NCBI GenBank assembly: GCA_003278525.1 | Contig: QCEQ01000008.1 | Location: 1 to 49,495 of the forward strand | Length of the DNA: 49,495 nucleotides | Reading direction: 5' to 3' | Origin: Prochlorococcus sp. AG-355-P16 | GTDB taxonomy: Bacteria; Cyanobacteriota; Cyanobacteriia; PCC-6307; Cyanobiaceae | Part shown: piece after piece, positions 12,370 through 21,853 of the stretch | Position numbering within the stretch: the first letter of the stretch is position 1 | How the letters are laid out: every line of letters starts with the position of its first letter | The notes under the pieces: model-generated | The model's input: the letters and a program-made list of their open reading frames with translations, nothing else | What the model was told of the DNA's origin: nothing | Databases searched by the model: none | Translations under genes and position numbers: made by a program

Positions 12370-13614
12370 TCAATTCATTTTGCTAAAAGCAAGGCAAACA
12401 TTGTGACCACCAAAGCCGAAAGAATTTGAAAGAGCGACTCCTACTTGAGCTTCTCTTGCATCATTTGGTACATAATCAAGATCACATTCAGGATCTGGAT
12501 TGACGTAATTAATTGTAGGAGGGATAAAATTATGTGTCAAAGAAAGTATACAAGCTACAGCTTCTATACCTCCTGAGCCTCCTAGGAGATGACCAGTCAT
12601 CGACTTAGTAGAGCTTACAGGAATGAGGTAAGATCTGTCTCCAAAAATAGATTTAATTGCAGAAGTTTCATTTTTATCATTAGCTGATGTACTAGTGCCA
12701 TGAGCATTTATGTAATCAATTTTTTCAATATTAAGACAAGCGTCCTCTATCGCTAATTTGATGGCTTCGGCCCCTCCAACGCCGCCTGGAGATGGAGCAG
12801 TAATATGATGAGCATCACATGTAGTTCCATATCCAACTATTTCTGCATAAATTCTCGCGTTCCTTTTTTGTGCATTTTCTAAAGTTTCTAAAACAAGAAT
12901 TCCAGATCCCTCTCCAATAACAAATCCATCTCTTTCTGCATCAAAAGGTCTGCTAGCAGTTTGAGGGCTTTCATTTCTGGAAGAAAGAGCTTTGGCACTG
13001 GCAAAACCAGCTACTCCTAGAGGCGTAATACTTGCTTCTGCTCCCCCACAGATCATTGCATCTGCTTTTCCAAGTTGGAGTAATCTAAAAGAATCACCAA
13101 TTGCATTTGAACCGGCTGCGCAAGCAGTTGAAACAGACGAACTTGGACCTTTTGCTCCCAAAGCGATTGCGGCCAATCCAGTGGCCATATTGGGAATCAT
13201 CATTGGGACTGTAAATGGACTTACTCTTTTAGGCCCTTTATGACTCAATATTTGAGCTTGACTTTCCATAGTCAGTAAGCCTCCAACACCAGAACCAATA
13301 ATCACTCCAATTCTTGATGCATTAGCTTCAGTAATTTCAAGTCCAGAATCACTAAAGGCTTGCTTTGCAGCAATAACTCCAAACTGGGAAAAACGATCCC
13401 ATCTTTTGGATTCTTTAGCTTCAATAAAATTTTCGGATTGAAGATTTTTTACTTCTGCTGCAAATTTGCAAGGATGTTGTTCGGGATTAAAGAGAGTAAT
13501 ATCTGAGACCCCATTAGTACCTTTTTGCAGACCGACTAAATATTCATCAATGTTATTACCAATTGGAGTTACCGCTCCGATACCGGTAATAACTACTCGA
13601 TGGAAATTTGGCAT
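12370..13614 (-). CDS. fabF: 3-oxoacyl-[acyl-carrier-protein] synthase II
   Basis: FabF elongates acyl-ACP with malonyl-ACP in type II fatty acid synthesis. The 414-aa product has [15 protein letters not shown] at the N-terminus, the active-site cysteine in [15 protein letters not shown], and the two catalytic histidines in [14 protein letters not shown] and [16 protein letters not shown], followed by [15 protein letters not shown]. It lies six bases downstream of acpP, its substrate carrier, so the two form an operon, as in many bacteria. Confidence 0.97.
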   Translation of the reverse strand: MPNFHRVVITGIGAVTPIGNNIDEYLVGLQKGTNGVSDITLFNPEQHPCKFAAEVKNLQSENFIEAKESKRWDRFSQFGVIAAKQAFSDSGLEITEANASRIGVIIGSGVGGLLTMESQAQILSHKGPKRVSPFTVPMMIPNMATGLAAIALGAKGPSSSVSTACAAGSNAIGDSFRLLQLGKADAMICGGAEASITPLGVAGFASAKALSSRNESPQTASRPFDAERDGFVIGEGSGILVLETLENAQKRNARIYAEIVGYGTTCDAHHITAPSPGGVGGAEAIKLAIEDACLNIEKIDYINAHGTSTSANDKNETSAIKSIFGDRSYLIPVSSTKSMTGHLLGGSGGIEAVACILSLTHNFIPPTINYVNPDPECDLDYVPNDAREAQVGVALSNSFGFGGHNVCLAFSKMN

Positions 13615-13620
13615 CCTTTA

Positions 13621-13860
13621 TTAACCTTTTTTTTCTTCGATGAATTTTACTGCATCGCCAACTGTCGCGATTCCTTCAGCTGCTTCATCGGGGATTTCAA
13701 TATCAAATGCTTCTTCGAGAGCCATCACTAATTCAACAGTATCTAGAGAATCTGCACCCAAATCATTTTGGAAATTTGAATCTGATTTGACTTCTCCTGC
13801 TTCAACACTTAATTGCTCTGAAACAATTGAACAAACTTTTTCGAGGATTTCTTGTGACAT
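13621..13860 (-). CDS. acpP: Acyl carrier protein
   Basis: ACP carries growing fatty acyl chains on a 4'-phosphopantetheine arm. The 79-aa acidic product contains the attachment motif [17 protein letters not shown], with the modified Ser38, and the flanking helices typical of the family. It is the first gene of an acpP-fabF operon on the minus strand. Its start is separated by 133 bases from the divergent psaC. Confidence 0.97.
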   Translation of the reverse strand: MSQEILEKVCSIVSEQLSVEAGEVKSDSNFQNDLGADSLDTVELVMALEEAFDIEIPDEAAEGIATVGDAVKFIEEKKG

Positions 13861-13951
13861 AGTTTATGGAAATTACTAATTATCTATATGATTTTATGCC
13901 CTAGAGTTAACAAGAGTGAAGCATATCTTAATTTTTTTAATTTCTTTGTAA

Positions 13952-14239
<288 letters not shown>

Positions 14240-14320
14240 TTTGCATAGTGCAGTTTTAAGAGAGTCCATGTTTTAAAAATACTTATTTTTTTTCAAATAT
14301 AATTGAAAAAAAATTTTTGT

Positions 14321-16216
14321 ATGTGTGGAATAGTTGCTGTAACAGGTTATAAAAAAGCTCTACCATTATTGATAAATGGCTTAGAAAAACTTGAGTATAG
14401 AGGATATGATTCTGCAGGTATTGCAATAATCAATCCTGAAAAAAATTCAATTACTTGTAATAAAGCTCAGGGAAAACTTAAGAATTTAATAGACAATCTT
14501 AAGAATGAGAATATTTCAGGAACTGTCGGCATAGGTCATACCAGATGGGCTACTCATGGAAAACCTGAGTTGAAAAATGCTCACCCTCATTTCGATGGTT
14601 CAGGAACTATAGCAGTTGTTCAGAATGGCATTATTGAAAATTTCCAAGACTTAAAAAATAAATTAGAGAAAGAGGGCATTATTTTCAATTCTGATACAGA
14701 TACTGAAGTAATTCCACATCTAATTAAAAGAGAGTTAAATACATTAAGTAAACTCAACCTTGAGAATAATGGCTCAACATTATTAGTTGCAGTGAGAAAT
14801 GTTATATCTGATCTGGAAGGATCATATGCCTTAGCAGTTTTATGGGCTGATGCTCCAACCTCTCTGGTAGTTGCAAGAAGACAAGCCCCCTTGATTATTG
14901 GTTTGGGCGAAGGAGAATTTATTTGTGCAAGTGATACGCCAGCTATCGCAAACTTTACAAATATCATTTTGCCTATGGAAGATGAAGAAATAGCTTTGTT
15001 GACTCCTCTTGGAATAGAAATATATGACACAGACAATGAAAGACAATATCGTAATCCAGTTTCTCTAAAAGTCTCAGAGCAAATAATGGATAAGATGAAT
15101 TTTAAACACTATATGTTAAAAGAGATATATGATCAGCCACAGACCGCAAAAAACTGGTTGGAAAATTATTTAATTCAAGACTTAGAAGTGGGCCGACATC
15201 AAATTAATTATCCTTTTGATACAAAGTTTTTTGAATCAATAGAAAGAATTGAAATTATTGCATGTGGTACAAGTAAACATGCTGCAATGGTGGGTAGCTT
15301 TCTACTAGAACAATTTTCAGGTGTCCCCACAAATGTCTTTTACGCAAGTGAATTTCGATATTCACCACCGCCATTGCTGCCAAACACATTAACTATTGGA
15401 GTCACTCAATCTGGAGAAACTGCTGATACAATTGCAGCTATCGATATGGAAATTAAAAGACGTTCTGCGATTGAAGATAAAAATTTTCAACCTAATCTTA
15501 TTGCAATAACAAATAGAAAAGAGAGTTCGATAGGAAGGCAGGTTTCAAATATAATCGATATTTGTGCAGGAATAGAAGTAGGAGTCGCAGCAACAAAAAC
15601 TTTTTTTGCTCAATTACTTTCTTTTTATGGATTAGCGATAAAATTTGCGGAAATTAAAGGTACTCAAAGCTCAGATGAAATGAGAAATTTGATAACTGAA
15701 CTTATAAAATTGCCTTCCTTAATAGAAGATCTTTTAGAACATCATAATAAATCTTCAGAAAAGCTAGCACATGATTTTTTTAATATTAAAGATGTTATTT
15801 TTTTAGGGAGAGGAATAAATTATCCTATTGCTCTTGAAGGAGCGTTAAAACTCAAAGAAATTAGTTACATTCATGCAGCTGGATATCCAGCTGGTGAGAT
15901 GAAACATGGTCCAATAGCTTTGCTAGATAAAAAAGTACCTGTAATTTCTATTGCTTCTCCTGGTGAAGTTTTTGATAAAGTTATCAGTAATGCTCAAGAA
16001 GCAAAAGCTAGAGATTCATATTTGATTGGGATTGCTCCTGAATGTAATGGAACTGAAATTTTTGATTACTTAATGCAAGTTCCTTCCTCTAGTGAATGGA
16101 TTTCACCTTTACTTAACATAGTTCCTTTACAATTATTGAGTTACCATATTGCAGCTCATAGAGGACTTGACGTGGATCAACCAAGAAATTTAGCTAAAAG
16201 TGTAACTGTGGAATAA
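14321..16216 (+). CDS. glmS: Glutamine--fructose-6-phosphate aminotransferase
   Basis: GlmS makes glucosamine-6-phosphate from fructose-6-phosphate and glutamine, the first step toward UDP-GlcNAc. The start chosen is ATG 14321, giving MCGIVAVTGYKKALPLLING; after Met removal the Cys becomes the N-terminal nucleophile of the glutaminase domain. An upstream in-frame TTG at 14303 would bury that Cys and is rejected. The product is 631 aa: glutaminase domain with GHTRWATHGKPE, then two SIS isomerase domains with IACGTSKHAA, TQSGETADT and the C-terminal LAKSVTVE. It stands 81 bases downstream of psaC, with no visible functional link. Confidence 0.96.
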   Translation: MCGIVAVTGYKKALPLLINGLEKLEYRGYDSAGIAIINPEKNSITCNKAQGKLKNLIDNLKNENISGTVGIGHTRWATHGKPELKNAHPHFDGSGTIAVVQNGIIENFQDLKNKLEKEGIIFNSDTDTEVIPHLIKRELNTLSKLNLENNGSTLLVAVRNVISDLEGSYALAVLWADAPTSLVVARRQAPLIIGLGEGEFICASDTPAIANFTNIILPMEDEEIALLTPLGIEIYDTDNERQYRNPVSLKVSEQIMDKMNFKHYMLKEIYDQPQTAKNWLENYLIQDLEVGRHQINYPFDTKFFESIERIEIIACGTSKHAAMVGSFLLEQFSGVPTNVFYASEFRYSPPPLLPNTLTIGVTQSGETADTIAAIDMEIKRRSAIEDKNFQPNLIAITNRKESSIGRQVSNIIDICAGIEVGVAATKTFFAQLLSFYGLAIKFAEIKGTQSSDEMRNLITELIKLPSLIEDLLEHHNKSSEKLAHDFFNIKDVIFLGRGINYPIALEGALKLKEISYIHAAGYPAGEMKHGPIALLDKKVPVISIASPGEVFDKVISNAQEAKARDSYLIGIAPECNGTEIFDYLMQVPSSSEWISPLLNIVPLQLLSYHIAAHRGLDVDQPRNLAKSVTVE

Positions 16217-16247
16217 TGAGTTTCTTACAAATTTAAATTTTTTTAAC

Positions 16248-16787
16248 TTATAGCTCTAAAAGACCTTTTGGAGGTTTCACGATTAGAAAATTATTTTTTA
16301 TATCTACTAACGGAACTATTTCTTTTACAAATGGTATGAGAACTTCTTTGTTATTTTCAAATAATTCAATAACAAGTAAATTGTTTATATCATTTTCTAA
16401 ATTGATAACTTTCCCAATTGTTTTTAATTCATCATTTTCCAAAGTCTTGACCTCCAGATTTATAAGTTCCAACAAATGGAATTCTTCCTTTTTTAATTTG
16501 GGTAAATTATCTGTTTTAACAACAATTTTCGATTTTTTCAGTTGCTCTGCCTTATTTCTTGTGTTTATTCCTTGAAGTTTGACTATAAAGGTTTCTTTGC
16601 CAGGCTGTTTGAAACCAGATATAAGTTTTATTTTTGAAGGAGGTTCATTTTCTTTTTGTAACCATCTAATTCCAGGTTTTAAAAATCTTTCTTCAAAATC
16701 ACTTAGAGATTTGACCTTCACCTGTCCATTAATTCCATGACATGATGTTATCAATCCAACAGTCAACCATTCATTTTTATTTATCAT
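16248..16787 (-). CDS. rimM: Ribosome maturation factor RimM
   Basis: RimM assists 30S subunit head assembly by binding S19. The 179-aa product shows the N-terminal barrel motif [35 protein letters not shown], the linker [19 protein letters not shown] and the C-terminal PRC-type barrel [20 protein letters not shown] with [14 protein letters not shown]. Length is typical. It is convergent with glmS across 31 bases and divergent from ndhS with only 24 bases between start codons, so their promoters must overlap the genes. Confidence 0.92.
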   Translation of the reverse strand: MINKNEWLTVGLITSCHGINGQVKVKSLSDFEERFLKPGIRWLQKENEPPSKIKLISGFKQPGKETFIVKLQGINTRNKAEQLKKSKIVVKTDNLPKLKKEEFHLLELINLEVKTLENDELKTIGKVINLENDINNLLVIELFENNKEVLIPFVKEIVPLVDIKNNFLIVKPPKGLLEL

Positions 16788-16811
16788 ATATTGTATTAGA
16801 AAAAGTTTTTT

Positions 16812-16997
16812 ATGGAATTACCTACTAAACCTATACTCCCAGGTTCTTTTGTTGTTGTAAAAGACACCAACTCTATATACAGAGGATATAAAGGTTTTGT
16901 ACAGAGAGTTACAAAAAAAAGAGCGGCAGTTCTGTTTGAAGGGGGTAATTGGGATAAACTCATAACTTTTCAGTTAACCAATCTAGAAATAGTATAA
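16812..16997 (+). CDS. ndhS: NDH-1 (photosynthetic complex I) subunit S
   Basis: The 61-aa product has [20 protein letters not shown] and the diagnostic [18 protein letters not shown] found in the SH3-like NdhS subunit of cyanobacterial and chloroplast NDH-1. NdhS contributes to the ferredoxin-binding site of the complex, which drives cyclic electron flow around photosystem I. The gene is squeezed between divergent rimM and convergent rnc, three bases before the rnc stop. Assignment is by family recognition; the short length is normal. Confidence 0.85.
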   Translation: MELPTKPILPGSFVVVKDTNSIYRGYKGFVQRVTKKRAAVLFEGGNWDKLITFQLTNLEIV

Positions 16998-17000
16998 AAT

Positions 17001-17750
17001 TTAAATTTTACCTATAGCCATAAATTTTTCTATCAAAACTTTAGCGGCATTTGTTTCTGCTTGTTTATGGGACTTGCCGAATGCAGATGATTCTTTGAAT
17101 CCTTCTATAAATATTTCGCAAGAAAATCTTTTGGGATCCCCATTTTTCTTTGAGATTTCAATTATTTTATATTGTGGCAACTCCAAACCTTTGCTTTGGC
17201 ACCACTCTTGCAATACTGTCTTAGATTTGAATTTGTATGGAGCTTTTAAAAATATTTCTGAATCTTTCTCCCAAATATTATCTAACCAAAGATTTATTTC
17301 CTGAATTGAATTAAAGCACTTGTAAACAGCACCGATTAAAGCTTCTGTAGATTCACCAATAATTGTATTTTTTGAATTCTCATCACCGAGAGCTTTTGGT
17401 CCTTTAATTATTAATTTCTCTATATCAATTTTTTCCCCTAATTTAGTTAACCATTCATCACTTACAATTTGTGATCTTAGCTCTGATCTTTCTCCTACAC
17501 TCATGTGAGGATATTTTTTTTCAATAAAATTAGAAGCAGCTAATCTAAGAACAGCATCTCCGAAAAATTCTAGTTTTTCGTAATTTATTATTTTGTCTTC
17601 TGAGGAGTGGATAAATGCTTGATTGAAGTTTTTAATTATAGAAATATCTTGAGTTTTAATTATTTCAGAAAATCTTTTTGATTTAATATTTAAAGATTTT
17701 AAAAAAGTAGTTATTTGATTAATTCTCTTTGCGTCAAGGATATTTGTCAT
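17001..17750 (-). CDS. rnc: Ribonuclease III
   Basis: RNase III cleaves double-stranded RNA in rRNA processing and mRNA decay. The 249-aa product has the catalytic signature NYEKLEFFGDAVLRLAAS (the usual NERLEFLGDSVL), a second acidic cluster GESTEALIGAVY, and a C-terminal double-stranded RNA-binding domain (about residues 178-246: SKTVLQEWCQSKGLELPQYK, then HKQAETNAAKVLIEKF). It starts 24 bases downstream of the 3' end of the RNase P RNA on the same strand, grouping two RNA-processing functions. Confidence 0.94.
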   Translation of the reverse strand: MTNILDAKRINQITTFLKSLNIKSKRFSEIIKTQDISIIKNFNQAFIHSSEDKIINYEKLEFFGDAVLRLAASNFIEKKYPHMSVGERSELRSQIVSDEWLTKLGEKIDIEKLIIKGPKALGDENSKNTIIGESTEALIGAVYKCFNSIQEINLWLDNIWEKDSEIFLKAPYKFKSKTVLQEWCQSKGLELPQYKIIEISKKNGDPKRFSCEIFIEGFKESSAFGKSHKQAETNAAKVLIEKFMAIGKI

Positions 17751-17774
17751 CTGATTTGAATAATCACAAAAATT

Positions 17775-18153
17775 AGAAAGCAGGTCATAAGCCGGGTTCT
17801 GTTCATCTTAATTAAGATGGGCAATCATCTATCTAGGACTGGAATTACTTCACAGTCTCAAGCGGCGCTTAAAAGTAGATTTTGTAATGGTCGTTAATCT
17901 ACTAAGCCTTGCTCCCAGCCGGGGTTTACCTAGCCAACACTTCTCAATGTTGCTGGTGCGCTCTTACCACACCCTTGCACCCTTGCCATACATAAAGTAT
18001 TAGGCGGTATGTTTCTGTGGCACTATCCTCACGGTTGCCCGCACTGGGAATTACCCAGCAAGCCTGACCATGTGGGAGCCCGGACTTTCCTCAAGAAAGT
18101 TTTATTTTGGAAACAAAATAAAACTTTCTTGCGATTGCCTCTCCTGCTTTCAT
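17775..18153 (-). ncRNA. rnpB: RNase P RNA
   Basis: The catalytic RNA of RNase P, which trims tRNA 5' ends. On the minus strand the 5' region reads GCAGGAGAGGCAATCGC, followed by a long hairpin and GAGGAAAGTCCGGGCTCCCA, the universal CR-I core. The 3' end carries AGAACCCGGCTTATGACC. The ends pair as helix P1: GAAAGCAGG (18152-18144) with CCTGCTTTC (17784-17776). A TATGCT -10-like box at 18156-18161 lies just upstream. The P3-region hairpin (18093-18130) has 17 perfect base pairs closed by a four-base loop. Exact ends are inferred from P1 pairing, uncertain by a few bases. Confidence 0.95.
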
Positions 18154-18189
18154 TTAGCATAATGCTTAATACCCCAAAAATCATCTATT

Positions 18190-18263
<74 letters not shown>

Positions 18264-18342
18264 TAAAAAATAAAAAACTATATGTAGTATGTGTGCAAAC
18301 TTGCTACTCTCTAGCTAGCGTATAGTTAGTAATAAATCTTTT

Positions 18343-18675
18343 ATGGCTAAGTTGCATGATATGCGTTTAAAGCTCTTAATTCAACAAGAGCAAGAACGCA
18401 TTTCTAAATCTCAACCTAATGATTTGGATCTTTCAATAGTTCAAGCAAGATGCCTGTGTTGGCTTGCTCTTTTGGCGGAAGCTCATGAAGATCAAGCAAA
18501 TGACGCTGAAAAAAGAGGTGATGCCGAGCAAGCAATGGGATGGTTTGCTGATTCTATGAGACTAAGAGATGTGATTAATTTGGTTACTAGTATTGAGATA
18601 CCATTGCCAGATAGTCCAGATTCTCTCGATGAAAATGACGAATTATTGGATGGCCCAACAATTTTGCCTAAATAG
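18343..18675 (+). CDS. Conserved cyanobacterial hypothetical protein, 110 aa
   Basis: The product is 110 aa, soluble and mostly helical, beginning MAKLHDMRLKLLIQQEQERI and containing QARCLCWLALLAEAHEDQAN, GDAEQAMGWFADSMRLRDVI and an acidic Pro/Asp-rich tail. The spacing of small and large residues in the middle hints at a TPR-like helical hairpin, but I cannot confirm it. It starts 79 bases downstream of tRNA-Arg and is followed 31 bases later by another hypothetical gene on the same strand. I recognise it only as a conserved cyanobacterial protein without known function. Confidence 0.72.
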   Translation: MAKLHDMRLKLLIQQEQERISKSQPNDLDLSIVQARCLCWLALLAEAHEDQANDAEKRGDAEQAMGWFADSMRLRDVINLVTSIEIPLPDSPDSLDENDELLDGPTILPK

Positions 18676-18706
18676 TGAGATGATATAAAAAGAATTTTAT
18701 TTTCTT

Positions 18707-19162
18707 TTGGCTGAAGAACAATGTCAATGCTCTGATTGTAAGAGGTTTTATAAAGAGCATGATCGTCTTATTAGAGAATTTCCTACTTTTAAGCAGCAAC
18801 AAGAATTGAATTGGGCATCTATTCAATCTTTCAGAACTCTTTGTACTAAGATTACTGATGAGTTGCAGAGAGAGCTATCTGAAAGAGAGTCAAATAAAGA
18901 TGTCAATCTAGAAGAAAAACATATTTCTAATACGGAAATTACTGAAACTTTAGATGAACTTGAAAATGTTAATGCTTATTTGCATTCAATTGAAGCATTA
19001 ATGGAAAGAATATTCGATACAAAAATATCAAACAATATTGAATCAAGATTTAAAGAAATTGCTAATGAATTAGCTCCAGACCCATTAAATATAGATCGAT
19101 TAATTTTGAATAGATTATTTCATGAAACCCCAGATTCAAAAGATAAGAAAAATATTAATTAG
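18707..19162 (+). CDS. Hypothetical protein with N-terminal CxCxxC, 151 aa
   Basis: Starting at TTG 18707, the product reads MAEEQCQCSDCKRFYKEHDR, then a largely helical acidic/basic region (ITDELQRELSERESNKD, TETLDELENVNAYLHSIEAL) with coiled-coil character. The clustered cysteines CQCSDC could bind a metal. There is no membrane segment. The 3' end overlaps the convergent glgP stop by eight bases. No family is recognised. The TTG start is chosen because it directly precedes the cysteine cluster and no ATG is available near it. Confidence 0.65.
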   Translation: MAEEQCQCSDCKRFYKEHDRLIREFPTFKQQQELNWASIQSFRTLCTKITDELQRELSERESNKDVNLEEKHISNTEITETLDELENVNAYLHSIEALMERIFDTKISNNIESRFKEIANELAPDPLNIDRLILNRLFHETPDSKDKKNIN

Positions 19163-21719
19163 TTAATTCTTCGATATCGCAAGTAATTTCAACTGGCATT
19201 GGAGATACTTTCCAAATAGTCTTACAATACTCTCTTATAGATCTATCTGAGGAAAAATAGCCTGATCTAGCAGTATTTAATAATGCCATTTTATTCCAAG
19301 ATTTTTTATTATTCCAGCATTCACTGACTACATCCTGCTTATGCAAGTAGTTTTCAAAATCAGCCATAACAAAAAATGGATCATGTCCAGTTAAGCTATT
19401 TAATAAAGGTTTAAATAATTCTTTATCTCCATTACTAAAGTGGCCAATTTCAATCAGGCGTAGCACCTCTTTAAGTTCTGGGCATTGATCAATAAAAGTT
19501 TTGGGAGAGTAATTATTATGTTTTAAATTCATAATTTCGCTTTCTGTTTTACCAAAAAGAAAGAAGTTCTCTTTGTTCACAAGATCTCTCAATTCCACAT
19601 TAGCTCCATCTAAGGTACCAATCGTCAAAGCCCCATTCATGGCGAACTTCATATTTCCAGTTCCAGAAGCTTCTTTACCAGCAGTAGAAATTTGCTCTGA
19701 AAGATCCGTAGCGGGATAAACTATTTCACCAAGTTTAACGTTATAGTCTGGCAGAAAAACAACTCTTAATAAACCATCCATATCTGGATCTGAATTAACC
19801 ACATCAGCAATACCATTGATAAATCTAATCATCAGCTTTGCCATAAAGTAACCTGGCGCAGCTTTACCTCCGAATATTATTGTTCTCGGGACTTCATACT
19901 TGTTTGTACCATTTTTGATCCTTAAGTATTGAGCGATAATTTGTAGTGCATTTAAGTGTTGTCTTTTATATTGATGAATTCTTTTTACTTGAACATCAAA
20001 CAAGCTTGATGGATCTACAAGTATTCCAGTTTTTGAGTGGATAAAACTTGCTAATTTTCTTTTACCATTTAATTTAGTTTCCTCAAATTTTTTCAAAAAA
20101 TTGTTGTCATCTTTTTTTTCTTCTAACTTCTTAAGAAGTTCCATATTTGTTATCCAATTTGGACCAACTTCTTCTTCTAAAAGGTTGGATAGTGATGGAT
20201 TAGATAGGGCGACCCATCTTCTTGGAGTAACGCCATTAGTTACATTAGTAAATTTTTCAGGCCATAAAGCTGCGAATTCAGGCATAAGTTGCCTTTTTAT
20301 TAGATCTGAGTGAAGAGCTGCAACACCATTTATATGGTGTGCTCCAATTGTAGCCAAGTGAGCCATCCGAACTGATTTGGAGCCTTCTTCATCTATTATT
20401 GAGAGTTTTTGAAGGATTTTGTCATCACCTGGATAACGTAGTCTTAATTGTTGTAAAAATCTCCAATTAATTTCATAAATAATTTCTAGATGACGAGGAA
20501 GAAGATCATTAAATAGACCTAAATCCCATTTTTCTAAAGCTTCTGGCAATAATGTGTGGTTGGTATAAGCAACTGAGGAGGTTGTTATATTCCAAGCTTT
20601 ATCCCAACCTATTTGATATTGGTCAATAAGAAGTCGCATTAATTCTGCAACTGCAATAGCAGGATGGGTATCATTTAGTTGTACTGTCCAATGCTTAGGG
20701 AATTCTGATATTGGGATGGATCTTTTTTCAAGGCTTCTCAACATATCCTGAAGTGAACAGCTTACAAAGAAGTGTTGTTGTTTGAGTCTTAATCTTCTTC
20801 CTTCGTCAGTTCCATCATTTGGATATAAGACTTTTGAGAGAGTTTCAGATGCAACTTTTTCTTCTACTGCACCATAATAATCACCAATATTGAATGCATA
20901 AAAGTCAAAACTTTCAGTAGCATCAGCTCTCCATAATCTTAATCTGTCACATGTATTGACTCTGTATCCTAAAACTGGGACATCATGGGGTACTCCAATC
21001 GCATGTTCTGAAGGAATCCATCTTGATCTGTAGTTCCCTTTATCATCTCTATAACTTTCAGTTCTGCCTCCAAAACCAACGAAACATGATTCGTCTGGTT
21101 GTGGAAGTTCCCATGGCCATCCGCCTTTTAACCATTTATCAGTTACTTCAACTTGCCAACCATCCCTAATTAACTGATTGAATATGCCAAATTCATATCT
21201 AATACCATAGCCAACTGCTGGTACTTGCAAAGATGCTAATGATTCCATGTAACATGCCGCAAGTCTGCCTAGTCCACCATTACCTAACCCAGGCTCTTCT
21301 TCAACTTCAAGAATTGTTGACAATGATTCAATGCCAAATCTTTTTAAAGCATCTTCTGCCTCTTGAGTAATTCCAAGATTGAGAAGGTTATTACTTAATT
21401 GGGGACCTATTAAAAATTCTGCTGACAAATAGGCGACTGTTTTTTGTGGTTTTTCTCTTATGACTTCTTGACTGGCTAAATATCTTGTCATTAGCCTATC
21501 TTTAACTGCGTAACTTAATGCCATGTACAAGTCATGAGGACTTGCAGAAGTAGCTAACTTTCCAAGAGTATAAAAGAGATGAGCTGTCATTCCTTGAAAA
21601 ACAGCATCCGAATCCATGCCAGCTTTCTCAGGATCTAAGTAGCAGCCTGGGGTAGGCAAACGTAGATCAAAGGGTTCGTTGGTATTCATTGGATTAGTCA
21701 TATATAAGACAATAGCCAT
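19155..21719 (-). CDS. glgP: Glycogen phosphorylase
   Basis: GlgP releases glucose-1-phosphate from glycogen, the storage polymer used at night. The 854-aa product has KTVAYLSAEFLIGPQLSNNL, EEEPGLGNGGLGRLAACYME, AIPV-region GVPHDVPVLGYRVNTCDRLR, NDTHPAIAVAELMRLL, TNVTNGVTPRRWVAL, DVQVKRIHQYKRQHLN and the PLP-lysine motif EASGTGNMKFAMNGALTIGT with LDGANVEL. Length matches the family. Later in-frame Met codons at 21701 and 21689 are equally possible starts; the first adds only a short non-conserved leader. It diverges from the antiporter gene and is convergent with a hypothetical. Confidence 0.96.
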   Translation of the reverse strand: MAIVLYMTNPMNTNEPFDLRLPTPGCYLDPEKAGMDSDAVFQGMTAHLFYTLGKLATSASPHDLYMALSYAVKDRLMTRYLASQEVIREKPQKTVAYLSAEFLIGPQLSNNLLNLGITQEAEDALKRFGIESLSTILEVEEEPGLGNGGLGRLAACYMESLASLQVPAVGYGIRYEFGIFNQLIRDGWQVEVTDKWLKGGWPWELPQPDESCFVGFGGRTESYRDDKGNYRSRWIPSEHAIGVPHDVPVLGYRVNTCDRLRLWRADATESFDFYAFNIGDYYGAVEEKVASETLSKVLYPNDGTDEGRRLRLKQQHFFVSCSLQDMLRSLEKRSIPISEFPKHWTVQLNDTHPAIAVAELMRLLIDQYQIGWDKAWNITTSSVAYTNHTLLPEALEKWDLGLFNDLLPRHLEIIYEINWRFLQQLRLRYPGDDKILQKLSIIDEEGSKSVRMAHLATIGAHHINGVAALHSDLIKRQLMPEFAALWPEKFTNVTNGVTPRRWVALSNPSLSNLLEEEVGPNWITNMELLKKLEEKKDDNNFLKKFEETKLNGKRKLASFIHSKTGILVDPSSLFDVQVKRIHQYKRQHLNALQIIAQYLRIKNGTNKYEVPRTIIFGGKAAPGYFMAKLMIRFINGIADVVNSDPDMDGLLRVVFLPDYNVKLGEIVYPATDLSEQISTAGKEASGTGNMKFAMNGALTIGTLDGANVELRDLVNKENFFLFGKTESEIMNLKHNNYSPKTFIDQCPELKEVLRLIEIGHFSNGDKELFKPLLNSLTGHDPFFVMADFENYLHKQDVVSECWNNKKSWNKMALLNTARSGYFSSDRSIREYCKTIWKVSPMPVEITCDIEELTN

Positions 21720-21809
21720 TTTTTTGAAAATTTCTTTGTTGTACCTTCAGATCCACACTTGTTGAGTATTTTTGCTTTTTTTTTACATATTTCTTAAAGT
21801 GGGCCCTCC

Positions 21810-21844
21810 ATAAACTATCTTCCAATTAGGTAGTTTATTTTTTT
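21810..21844 (+). terminator. Terminator-like hairpin in the antiporter leader
   Basis: Arms ATAAACTATC (21810-21819) and GGTAGTTTAT (21829-21838) form a 10-bp stem with one G-U pair around a nine-base loop, followed at once by six more T (21839-21844). On the plus strand this has the form of an intrinsic terminator, yet it ends only nine bases before the antiporter ATG at 21854. It may end a short leader transcript, act as an attenuator, or be chance in A/T-rich DNA. On the minus strand no T-run follows, so it is not a glgP terminator. Confidence 0.5.
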
Positions 21845-21853
21845 ACATTTCAA

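Noticed and set aside
12992..13243. Plus-strand reading frame of 83 codons
   Set aside because: It is a shadow of fabF, which has all catalytic motifs on the minus strand.
14303..14320. TTG start for glmS adding six residues
   Set aside because: The catalytic Cys must be the first residue after Met removal, which requires ATG 14321.
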